A stretch of 6,314 nt of DNA from contig USMA01000061.1 in assembly GCA_900555765.1 (NCBI GenBank), positions 1-6,314 of the forward strand. The letters are read 5' to 3'. A model generated the notes under the pieces. The model saw only the letters and a list, made by a program, of their open reading frames with translations. It did no database searches and was not told where the DNA came from. This document shows positions 1 to 6,054 of this stretch, piece after piece. Made by a program: the position numbers and the translations under genes. Positions within the stretch are counted from its first letter, which is position 1. Each line of letters opens with the position of its first letter. This DNA is from an uncultured Collinsella sp. Lineage in GTDB: Bacteria > Actinomycetota > Coriobacteriia > Coriobacteriales > Coriobacteriaceae.

Positions 1-553
1 GAGTCGCATGGCGCACCAACGCCGCCGCCAGCAATACCAACAGCATGGCGGTGACATAGCCCGCAGCATCGAATCCTAATTCGATAACGTCGAAATGCCT
101 GCCGGGAACTAAGATCTTATGTACCTGATCGCCAACGGAACAGGCGGCGCAAAAGAGCAATACGGGCACGCAACGGGAGCATACGCTCCACGGACGCCTG
201 GAAAAGCAAACCACGACCACCGAGGCGAACAATCCGACGGAGAAAAACTCTACGGTATGGGCAACACGACGGACGTTCGTGCCCACCCACATGCGAATGG
301 AAGCAAGTCGGCCAGACCGGACATTCGAGGCAGCCGAATCGGTGCCCCCGGTCATTCCGTTCTCCGTCTGGGCTTCACCCGTGGCATCGACAGCCTGAAC
401 GCCCGTAGCCTGGCCCTCCACCACACGCGCGGTGGACTCGCTCAGCAACGACGTCTGCACCGCGTTTTGCTCCGTCAGCACCCAGATGCCCGCCAGCGTT
501 GCAGCGAACAGAACGATCGCGGTCCATCCGATTATTTGTTTTACGCGAGCCAA
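1..553 (-). CDS. VanZ-like family membrane protein, C-terminus cut by window edge
   Basis: This frame is open for 184 codons from a TTG start at 553 to the window edge, so the C-terminus is missing. The start is chosen because a perfect AGGAGG (561-566) sits 7 bases upstream; no ATG or GTG fits as well. Residues 7-26 form a first membrane segment, followed by a 60-residue polar, low-complexity stretch that is probably outside the membrane. The VanZ signature follows: HTVEFF (99-104), then DQVHK (142-146), VPGRHFDV (149-156) and D162 with G165. Hydrophobic stretches near 103-118, 123-141 and 166-180 complete the expected four-helix layout. VanZ itself gives low-level teicoplanin resistance in enterococci, but most relatives have no assigned role, so only the family is claimed. 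Codon choice (TTG, TTA, GGA, GTA) is less G/C-biased than in ftsE or rnr, which fits an accessory gene. It lies 104 bases after the recombinase on the same strand and could share its transcript. Confidence 0.82.
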   Translation of the reverse strand, partial: MARVKQIIGWTAIVLFAATLAGIWVLTEQNAVQTSLLSESTARVVEGQATGVQAVDATGEAQTENGMTGGTDSAASNVRSGRLASIRMWVGTNVRRVAHTVEFFSVGLFASVVVVCFSRRPWSVCSRCVPVLLFCAACSVGDQVHKILVPGRHFDVIELGFDAAGYVTAMLLVLLAAALVRHAT

Positions 554-560
554 GGGCCAA

Positions 561-566
561 CCTCCT
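561..566 (-). promoter_or_regulatory. Ribosome binding site fixing the TTG start of the VanZ-like gene
   Basis: The minus strand reads AGGAGG followed by the 7-base spacer TTGGCCC and then TTG at 553. An earlier TTG in that spacer touches the AGGAGG directly and is too close to be used. This site is the main evidence that translation starts at a non-ATG codon here. Confidence 0.75.
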
Positions 567-657
567 TTTTTGAATATCAGCGAGTGTAGCCCCAAATGGC
601 ATTGTCACCGTATCAAAATTTGAATCGCAACAGGAAGCGACAAAGCGACGCAAACCC

Positions 658-1263
658 CTACCCCGCCTCGCGCATCCAGCGATCGAACGTCCCCACGCAC
701 ACGCCCAGGCACTTTGCTGCCTGGCTGCGGGTAATATCGCCCGCCTCATAGCTATCGCGCACCAGCTCAAACTGAGGAGGGCATGGCTTGCGAGGCCGGC
801 CAAACCGCACCCCTCGCGCCCGCGCCGCTGCAATTCCCTCCGCCTGGCGCCGATGGATATTCTCGCGCTCCACCTGCGCCACGTAGCTCAGCAGTTGCAG
901 CACAATATCGGCAATCAGGGTGTTGGTCACATCCGGCGCGCCGCTGGCCCTGACGCGCGTGTCAAGCAATGGCATGTCCAACACCACAATGGCAACCCCG
1001 AGCTCCTTGGTAATGCGCCGCCATTCCTCAAGAATCTCGGAGTAATTACGACCAAGTCGGTCGATAGAAAGAACCACCAGCACGTCCCCGTCTCCCAGGA
1101 CGTGCAGCAGCTCGCGATAACGCGGTCGATCGAAGTCCTTGCCGCTCGCATGGTCGGCATAAATATTCGCCGAGCCCACGCCATAGGCGCCCAGCGCATC
1201 CAGCTGCCGATTAAGGTTCTGATCGCGCGAACTCACCCGCGCATAACCGTACACCGTCGCCAT
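658..1263 (-). CDS. Small serine recombinase (resolvase/invertase family)
   Basis: A 201-residue site-specific recombinase. The catalytic domain has Y7, R9 and nucleophile S11 in the motif GYARVSSRDQN, then SIDRLGRN with D68, R69 and R72. These match the R8, S10, D67, R68 and R71 set of gamma-delta resolvase, shifted by one. A long E-helix (about 116-143, including AQVEREN) leads to a GRP hinge near 155-157, and a C-terminal helix-turn-helix spans about 165-198. Family members cut and rejoin DNA through a covalent phosphoserine bond, resolving cointegrates or inverting segments; which of these applies here cannot be told. ATG at 1263 is preferred because GGGG lies 5 bases upstream and the motif positions then match the family. 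A TTG ten codons earlier has no ribosome binding site. The protein looks intact. No transposase, integrase or obvious invertible partner gene is in view. Upstream DNA carries repeated AAACCT half-sites that may be its target or operator. Confidence 0.9.
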   Translation of the reverse strand: MATVYGYARVSSRDQNLNRQLDALGAYGVGSANIYADHASGKDFDRPRYRELLHVLGDGDVLVVLSIDRLGRNYSEILEEWRRITKELGVAIVVLDMPLLDTRVRASGAPDVTNTLIADIVLQLLSYVAQVERENIHRRQAEGIAAARARGVRFGRPRKPCPPQFELVRDSYEAGDITRSQAAKCLGVCVGTFDRWMREAG

Positions 1264-1282
1264 CTCATCCCCGCTTTCTTGT

Positions 1283-1342
1283 AAACCTGCCAAAAAGGGA
1301 CAGGTTTATTTTGGTAGGTTTTACCTCTCAAATAGCAGGTAA
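1283..1342. repeat. Cluster of AAACCT half-sites, candidate res/operator of the recombinase
   Basis: AAACCTGCCAAAA (1283-1295) is mirrored by TTTTGGTAGGTTT (1309-1321) with one mismatch in 13 and a 13-base gap. Inside the gap lies another copy, CAGGTTT (1301-1307). Next to it AGGTTTTACCT (1316-1326) is itself palindromic, and CAGGTAA (1336-1342) adds a fifth ACCT-type half-site. The cluster begins 20 bases upstream of the recombinase ATG. Small serine recombinases bind arrays of inverted 10-12-base half-sites, often overlapping their own promoter, so a res-like or autoregulatory site is a reasonable inference. A transcript hairpin is the alternative. Confidence 0.5.
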
Positions 1343-1384
1343 GCGGGCGGCCGAGCAGACGGCAAGGTAGCCACGATTCAAATG

Positions 1385-1414
1385 CGGAGGGCGGTCCCGA
1401 AAGGCTGCCCTCCG
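1385..1414 (-). terminator. Stem-loop after rnr, weak or partial terminator
   Basis: CGGAGGGC (1385-1392) and GCCCTCCG (1407-1414) form a perfect 8-bp G/C-rich stem with a 14-base loop, 26 bases past the rnr stop. On the minus strand the hairpin is followed by CATTTGAATCG, which is not a real U-tract. It may be a weak or factor-dependent terminator, or a 3' barrier against exonucleases. The original T-rich tail may also have been lost if the downstream recombinase segment was inserted here. Confidence 0.4.
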
Positions 1415-1440
1415 TTCCTCCACCATGAGTCGGGATTTGG

Positions 1441-3573
1441 CTAATGGATAAGCTTAAAGTCCAGGTGTCCACGCGTGGTATTGACGCGCGAGACCTCGAT
1501 GATCACGCGCTGCCCCAGCTCGTAACGGGTGCCCGTGTCGGCACCCGTGAGCGTTAGCGCGTCCTCGTCGAACTCGAACCACTCGTTGCCCAGGCTCTTG
1601 ATCGAAACCAAACCTTCGACCTGCGTCAGGTCCAAGCGCACAAAGAGGCCCATGCTGCTAATCCACGAGACGGTTCCGGCATAGCGCTCGCCCAGACGGT
1701 CCTCATAGTACTGGGCAATCTTGATCTTTTGCGTCGCATGGCTGGCGGCATCTGCCGCGCGCTCGGCATCGCTGCATGCGCGGCAGATCTGCGGCAGAAT
1801 GCGCGGCAGCGACTCGCGCCCCTTGCCGATCAACCGCGGCGTACAGACCAAGGCGTCCTTGCCGCCGAGCTGCTCATAGGCCAACTGCAGTTTGAGCACG
1901 CGGTGCACCACCAGATCGGGGTAGCGACGGATGGGACTCGTAAAGTGACAGTAGCACGGCGCGGCGAGCGCAAAGTGGCCCTCGTTGCGCGGCTTGTACA
2001 GCGCGCGCTGCATGCTGCGCAGAAGCAGCGTGTTAACGAGCGGTGCGTTGGCCGTACCGGCGGCAGCATCGACTGCAGCCTGCAGCTCATCGGGACTCCC
2101 CAGGGCAATACCGGCAGCACGGCGATCGTCGATAATGCCTAGCTGCGCCAGCGCAACGGCGGCACCGTGCAGGCTATCGGGGCTCGGATCCTCATGCACG
2201 CGATAGCAGGCCTCGATATCACGGTCTGCCAGCCACTCTGCAACGCACTCGTTGGCGAGCAGCATGGCTTCCTCGATAAGCGACGTGGCACACGAACGCT
2301 CACGCGCCACAATCTGCACGGGTACTCCGTCCTCATCCAATAGAGCGCGAATCTCGGCCGTGTCAAAATCGACTGAGCCGCGGGCGCGACGAATACGACG
2401 GCGAAGTTCGGCGAGTTCGTTAGCGGCGACAAGGAAATCGCCGAGGTCGATGTTGTAGCCGCGAGCGGTCTCCTCGCACGCAAGACCGCGCTCAAGCGCT
2501 TCCTCGCGCGAGATCTCGGCAGCCGCAACATCCTCGGCCGCACCCTCCAGCACCGAATACTCAACCGCGCCGGCACGCACCAGCAGCGCCTCGGCGCCGT
2601 CATAGTCCATACGCACACGCGAGCGAATCACGCTGGGGTACGGATCGTAATGCCGCACGCGACCCTGCGCATCGAGCTCGATATCGACGGTAAACGCAAG
2701 ACGGTCCTCGTCAGGGCGAAGCGAGCACAGGTCACAGGACAGGCGTGCGGGCAGCATAGGAAGCACGCGATCGGCCAGATACACCGATGTCGTGCGATGG
2801 CGAGCCTCAAGATCAATATGCCCGTCCCAAGCCACATAGTGTGAAACGTCGGCGATATGCACACCCAGCTTATAGCCACCCTCGGGCGTGCGCTCCAGCG
2901 AAATGGCATCGTCAAAGTCGCGCGCGTCGACCGGGTCGATCGTGATGACAAAGCGGTCGCGCAGATCGCGGCGGAGCGGGTCCTTAAGCGCCGCGGACAC
3001 ATCGAGCGAAAGCCCCTCGGCCTCGTCTAGCGCGGCCTCGGGATAGCTATCGGTATAGCCGTAACGCGCCATCACATATTGAACGCCCAAATCGGGCGCG
3101 TCATCTCCGCCAATGCGGCGTTCGATCGTCACAGTGCCCGATTCCAGGCGCGTCGGGTAGGTCAAAATGCGCGCGACAACGGCATCACCCGGGTGGACGC
3201 CCAGGCGATCTGCCGAGGTATCCTCGGGCAGAATGAAGAAGTCGGCCTTCAGGCGCGAATCGAGCGGCTCGATCACACCGAGCGGACCGGCGGTCTGGTA
3301 CGTACCCACCACGCTTATGGCTGCGCGCTCAACCACGCCTTCGATCACGGCGCGCCGCTCACCGTGCGGGTTGTTCTTAATGCTCACGGCAACGGTATCG
3401 CCGTCCATGATCTCACGCTTGCCGCGACCCATGACCTTGTAGTCGCCATTCTCGGTTATGACATAGGCACTGTGCTCATGGAGCTGCACGCGCCCGGTCA
3501 GGCTCGGACGGCGTTCGCTGCGCACCGGCCCGCGCTTATTGCGCGCTCCACGCTTATGCTTGTTATTGCGCAC
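1441..3573 (-). CDS. rnr: Ribonuclease R (3'-5' exoribonuclease, RNB family)
   Basis: A 710-residue processive, Mg-dependent 3'-5' exoribonuclease that degrades structured RNA, including rRNA fragments and mRNA decay products. Two OB-fold cold-shock domains (about 24-66 and 85-150) precede the RNB core (about 197-560). The active-site motif is IDPVDARDFDDA, with D213, D219, D221 and D222 matching D272, D278, D280 and D281 of E. coli RNase R. HFTSPIRRYPDL (543-554) is the second RNB hallmark. A C-terminal S1 domain spans about 627-708. The GTG start at 3573 has AGGAGG (3581-3586) 7 bases upstream. The protein is shorter than E. coli RNase R (813) because it lacks the N-terminal winged-helix domain and the Lys-rich tail; instead the first 22 residues are strongly basic. 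It is probably transcribed on its own: a terminator and a candidate promoter separate it from ftsX. smpB, a frequent rnr neighbour in many bacteria, is not in view. Confidence 0.96.
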   Translation of the reverse strand: MRNNKHKRGARNKRGPVRSERRPSLTGRVQLHEHSAYVITENGDYKVMGRGKREIMDGDTVAVSIKNNPHGERRAVIEGVVERAAISVVGTYQTAGPLGVIEPLDSRLKADFFILPEDTSADRLGVHPGDAVVARILTYPTRLESGTVTIERRIGGDDAPDLGVQYVMARYGYTDSYPEAALDEAEGLSLDVSAALKDPLRRDLRDRFVITIDPVDARDFDDAISLERTPEGGYKLGVHIADVSHYVAWDGHIDLEARHRTTSVYLADRVLPMLPARLSCDLCSLRPDEDRLAFTVDIELDAQGRVRHYDPYPSVIRSRVRMDYDGAEALLVRAGAVEYSVLEGAAEDVAAAEISREEALERGLACEETARGYNIDLGDFLVAANELAELRRRIRRARGSVDFDTAEIRALLDEDGVPVQIVARERSCATSLIEEAMLLANECVAEWLADRDIEACYRVHEDPSPDSLHGAAVALAQLGIIDDRRAAGIALGSPDELQAAVDAAAGTANAPLVNTLLLRSMQRALYKPRNEGHFALAAPCYCHFTSPIRRYPDLVVHRVLKLQLAYEQLGGKDALVCTPRLIGKGRESLPRILPQICRACSDAERAADAASHATQKIKIAQYYEDRLGERYAGTVSWISSMGLFVRLDLTQVEGLVSIKSLGNEWFEFDEDALTLTGADTGTRYELGQRVIIEVSRVNTTRGHLDFKLIH

Positions 3574-3614
3574 AAAGGCGCCTCCTAACTAACGATTGCC
3601 GTTTACATCCCAAG

Positions 3615-3643
3615 AGTCTACCCAAATGATCCCTAGGGGACAA
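3615..3643 (-). promoter_or_regulatory. Candidate rnr promoter
   Basis: The minus strand carries TTGTCC (3638-3643), a 17-base spacer and TAGACT (3615-3620), about 42 bases upstream of the GTG start. Each hexamer matches the housekeeping consensus at four of six positions. The -35 box shares its first bases with the T-tract of the ftsX terminator, so rnr would restart transcription where the ftsEX transcript ends. The match is modest, but the position is right. Confidence 0.38.
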
Positions 3644-3674
3644 AAAACGGGCCGCCCCATAAGAGACGACCCGT
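3642..3674 (-). terminator. Intrinsic terminator of the ftsEX operon
   Basis: On the minus strand ACGGGTCGTC (3674-3665) pairs with GGCGGCCCGT (3656-3647) over 10 bp including two G-U pairs, closing an 8-base loop. A run of six T (3647-3642), whose first base closes the stem, follows. It begins 26 bases after the ftsX stop codon. Stem, loop and tail all fit a strong Rho-independent terminator. Confidence 0.87.
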
Positions 3675-3699
3675 TGGAAGGGATGAATTCCAGGCATGC

Positions 3700-4620
3700 C
3701 TACACGCGCAGGTAGCGGCGCATGGCGATGGCAGAACCAAAGAGACCGATAATCACGCCGACCAGAATCAGCGCAGCATAGGTCACCAGGTAGTACTGCA
3801 TCGGCAGGGCAAACGACATCCAGCCGATGCTCTCCTGCAGACGCGGAATCATCAGATTGCGCAGCAGCTCCAGAACGCCGATGGAAAGCAGCGAGCCCAA
3901 AATGGCCTGCAGTACGCCCTCGGTGATAAACGGGCCACGAATGAAGCCGTTGCTGGCACCGACCAGACGCATAATCGCAATCTCACGACGACGCGCCGTA
4001 ATGGACAGGCGAATCGTGTTGTTGATGAAGATGAATGCGATAAAGGTCAGAAGGCCAACGAGCACCACAGCGGCGATGCGGATGTAGTTGGTCACCTGGA
4101 ACAGGCGGCTCACTTCCTCCTGGCCGTACAGCACGCTCGCGTTGACGTCGCCGTCATCCGCGATCTTCTGGAAATCGGCATCCTTCTTGAGCTTCTCTGC
4201 CGTGCTCTCGACCTTGGACGGATCGTCCATCTCAATAGCGAAGGAAGCCGGCAGCGGGGTCTGGCCATCGAGCGCGCTCATGGTGGCGGCGGCGTTGCCC
4301 GACATCTTGCTCGTATACTCGGCCAGCGCGTCGTCCTTGTCCTTATAGGTCACGGACTTGACGTTATTCCACGTCTTAAGCTCGGCCTCAAAAGCCTGAA
4401 CATCGGCCTGATCGGCGTCATCGCTAATGAACGCGTTGATGACAACCTGATCCTCGACGGTGCCGATCACGGAGTTCAGCATCGCGGAGCCCATGATGAA
4501 CAGGCCGATGATAAACAGCGAAAGGAAGATCGTGATGACGGCGCCGAGCGAGGTAGTCCAGTTACGGAAGAAGTGGCTGATTGCCTCTTTGAAGGAGTAG
4601 CCCACGTTAGTTGGTGCCAT
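3700..4620 (-). CDS. ftsX: Cell division protein FtsX (membrane subunit of FtsEX)
   Basis: A 306-residue integral membrane protein and partner of the FtsE ATPase. FtsEX sits at the division septum and, in characterised species, uses ATP hydrolysis to activate peptidoglycan hydrolases rather than to transport a substrate. Membrane segments are visible near 24-47, 180-203, 230-252 and 277-299, the FtsX topology. The 130-residue region 48-177 between the first two is the extracytoplasmic domain that contacts hydrolases or their adaptors. The intracellular stretch after the second helix, RLSITARRREIAIMRLVGAS (204-223), is the conserved FtsX/MacB coupling motif that meets the ATPase. The ATG at 4620 overlaps the end of ftsE by 14 bases, which suggests translational coupling; GGAGG (4632-4636) lies 11 bases upstream, slightly far. 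No hydrolase gene follows: a terminator closes the operon at once, so the hydrolase partner must be encoded elsewhere. Confidence 0.95.
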   Translation of the reverse strand: MAPTNVGYSFKEAISHFFRNWTTSLGAVITIFLSLFIIGLFIMGSAMLNSVIGTVEDQVVINAFISDDADQADVQAFEAELKTWNNVKSVTYKDKDDALAEYTSKMSGNAAATMSALDGQTPLPASFAIEMDDPSKVESTAEKLKKDADFQKIADDGDVNASVLYGQEEVSRLFQVTNYIRIAAVVLVGLLTFIAFIFINNTIRLSITARRREIAIMRLVGASNGFIRGPFITEGVLQAILGSLLSIGVLELLRNLMIPRLQESIGWMSFALPMQYYLVTYAALILVGVIIGLFGSAIAMRRYLRV

Positions 4621-5827
4621 AGTTGCCGTAACCTCCGCTCTCCTGGTCGCGAATATCGTGGCCGCCCTCGAGGGCGATCACGCGACGGTGCATGCTATCG
4701 ACCATCTCGCGGTCGTGCGTGGCGACGATCACGGTGGTGCCGGTGCGGTTAATACGCTCGAGCAGCTTCATGATGCCCAGCGAGATCGCCGGGTCGAGGT
4801 TACCCGTGGGCTCGTCGCAGATCAGCAGCGGCGGGCGGTTGACCATAGCGCGGGCGACGGCAACGCGCTGCTGCTCGCCACCGGAAAGCTGGTCGGGCAG
4901 CGAGTCCATCTGATCGGCCAGACCGACCAGACGCAGCACCTCGGGCACCTGGCTGCGAATGACGCCCTTGGGCTTGCCGATGCACTGCAGGGCAAACGCC
5001 ACGTTTTCGTAGGCGGGCTTTTGCGGCAGAAGCTTAAAGTCCTGGAACACGGCGCCAATCTGGCGGCGCAGGAACGGAACCTTGCGGTTCTTGATCTTCA
5101 TGAGGTCCTGACCGGCAACCAGGATGCGGCCGCTCGTCGGCTTGACGTCGCGGTTGAGCGTCGACAGCAGCGTGGTCTTACCCGAGCCGGAGTGACCGAC
5201 CAGGAAGACGAACTCGCCCGGATAGATCTCGATGTTGATGTCGTCGAGTGCAGGCTTGTTGGGCTGTGCCGGATAGATTTTGGTGACATGCTCCATAAGG
5301 ATAACGGGCTCGACACCGGCCTGCTTGGCCATCTTCTTGCGGCTGGCCTGCGGATCGATGGGCGCAAACACCGACGTAAAATCGGGGTTGTTGAGCGCGT
5401 TATCGAGGCTTGCGACCTCGGCGGCCTGATCGCTCTCGACCACCGGGGCAGCAGGCTGCGTGGGATCGGGAATAGCAGCAAAGAGACCGGACTGCGCAGG
5501 CTGAGGAGCCGGCGTCGCAGGGGCCATGGGGTCGGGAATGCCGGCCATGGTAGGCTGCGGCGTGGCGGCGCCAGCCTGAGGCTGCTCCACGCGAGCGGTC
5601 ACGGCCTGAACGGGCTCAAAACCCGCCGCACCGGAAAGCGCGACATCGCTGGTTGGATTGTAGGCAAAGGGATCGGATGCCGGCTGTGCCTGATCTGCCG
5701 GCTGAACGGGGGCCTGAGCAACAGGCTGGCCCTCTGAATCCGGAGTGGCGAAACGACTGCCCTGGACGCCTGCCTGCGTCTTGGGGGCATCATCGCCCGC
5801 ACCGGAGGTACGGAAGTGGTTACCCAC
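4607..5827 (-). CDS. ftsE: Cell division ATP-binding protein FtsE with long N-terminal extension
   Basis: The 406 residues split into a disordered-looking extension (1 to about 172) and a complete ABC ATPase (about 174-390). The ATPase shows Walker A GHSGSGKTT (211-219), Q-loop Q262, signature LSGGEQQR (314-321), Walker B LLICDEP (334-340), the D-loop around GNLD (342-345) and H-loop H371. All catalytic residues are present, so it should power FtsX at the septal membrane. Typical FtsE is only about 220-230 residues. The extension is rich in Pro, Ala and Gln, has no membrane segment, and contains a recurring motif: AGIPDP (95-100), FAAIPDP (116-122) and FAPIDP (154-159). Start choice: GTG at 5827 has AAGGAG (5833-5838) 5 bases upstream. 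The internal ATG at residue 166 has no ribosome binding site, and the extension keeps the gene's codon bias, so it looks truly translated. The stop overlaps ftsX. Confidence 0.94.
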   Translation of the reverse strand: MGNHFRTSGAGDDAPKTQAGVQGSRFATPDSEGQPVAQAPVQPADQAQPASDPFAYNPTSDVALSGAAGFEPVQAVTARVEQPQAGAATPQPTMAGIPDPMAPATPAPQPAQSGLFAAIPDPTQPAAPVVESDQAAEVASLDNALNNPDFTSVFAPIDPQASRKKMAKQAGVEPVILMEHVTKIYPAQPNKPALDDINIEIYPGEFVFLVGHSGSGKTTLLSTLNRDVKPTSGRILVAGQDLMKIKNRKVPFLRRQIGAVFQDFKLLPQKPAYENVAFALQCIGKPKGVIRSQVPEVLRLVGLADQMDSLPDQLSGGEQQRVAVARAMVNRPPLLICDEPTGNLDPAISLGIMKLLERINRTGTTVIVATHDREMVDSMHRRVIALEGGHDIRDQESGGYGNYGTN

Positions 5828-5832
5828 TGGTG

Positions 5833-5838
5833 CTCCTT
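5833..5838 (-). promoter_or_regulatory. Ribosome binding site for the GTG start of ftsE
   Basis: AAGGAG lies 5 bases before GTG at 5827 on the minus strand. It decides in favour of the long form of FtsE, because no comparable site precedes the internal methionines near the ATPase domain. Confidence 0.7.
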
Positions 5839-5872
5839 ATCGTCGTGCGTTTAAACTACATGAGCGCTTTGT

Positions 5873-5900
5873 ATTTTAGCAGTATTAGCTTTGCTGCACA
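5873..5900 (-). promoter_or_regulatory. Candidate ftsEX promoter with extended -10
   Basis: On the minus strand TGCTAAAAT gives a -10 box TAAAAT (5873-5878), five of six to consensus, with the TG extension one base before it. A weak -35, TGTGCA (5895-5900), lies 16 bases further up. Transcription would start near 5866, leaving a leader of about 40 bases. The local A/T-rich patch contrasts with the G/C-rich surroundings. The large inverted repeat lies just upstream of this promoter. Confidence 0.5.
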
Positions 5901-5931
5901 TAAGAAGCATGGCGTGCTTAGGGATCCCGTC

Positions 5932-6054
5932 GGCCGGGCACAGGGTTACTCTCCAAATCGTCCTCGGACATGTCGGAGCCCCCGCTGTGCGCTGCGCGCG
6001 GCAGGGGCTCCTCCGTCCTGCGGAATGATTTGGAGAGTAACCCTGTGCCCGGCC
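5932..6054. repeat. 123-bp inverted repeat with 28-bp perfect arms
   Basis: The left arm (5932-5959, starting GGCCGGGCACAGGG) is an exact reverse complement of the right arm (6027-6054, ending CCCTGTGCCCGGCC). Inside, GGAGCCCC (5975-5982) pairs with GGGGCTCC (6004-6011). The pairing continues with two mismatches or wobbles to an apical loop around 5991-5995, so either strand could fold into one long interrupted hairpin. There is no T-tract on either side, so it is not a standard terminator. Open frames across it on both strands are by-products of the symmetry and have no ribosome binding site. No target-site duplication is visible at the edges. It may be a dispersed palindromic repeat, a MITE-like remnant or a structured RNA; sequence alone does not decide. 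Confidence 0.9.

Noticed and set aside
119..589. A 156-codon plus-strand frame at the left end
   Set aside because: The minus strand encodes a clear VanZ signature with a perfect ribosome binding site; the plus frame has low-complexity composition and no motif.
1264..1293. Alternative TTG start for the recombinase, ten codons upstream
   Set aside because: It has no Shine-Dalgarno sequence and lies inside the half-site array; starting at 1263 places the catalytic serine at residue 11 as in the family.
1371..1416. Possible tRNA-like fragment around the rnr hairpin (GATTCAAAT beside a G/C stem)
   Set aside because: No cloverleaf, anticodon arm or proper acceptor stem can be built; the stem is better explained as a 3' hairpin of rnr.
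3079..3588. A 169-codon plus-strand frame antisense to the start of rnr
   Set aside because: It lies over the conserved cold-shock domains of RNase R, shows no family motif and runs across the rnr ribosome binding site.
5330..5332. Internal ATG of ftsE (residue 166) as the true start, giving a normal-length FtsE
   Set aside because: No ribosome binding site precedes it, while the GTG at 5827 has a good one and codon bias continues through the extension.
4658..5737. A 359-codon plus-strand open frame antisense to ftsE
   Set aside because: It is a by-product of G/C-rich third positions in ftsE. It has no recognisable domain and the opposite strand is a complete ATPase gene.
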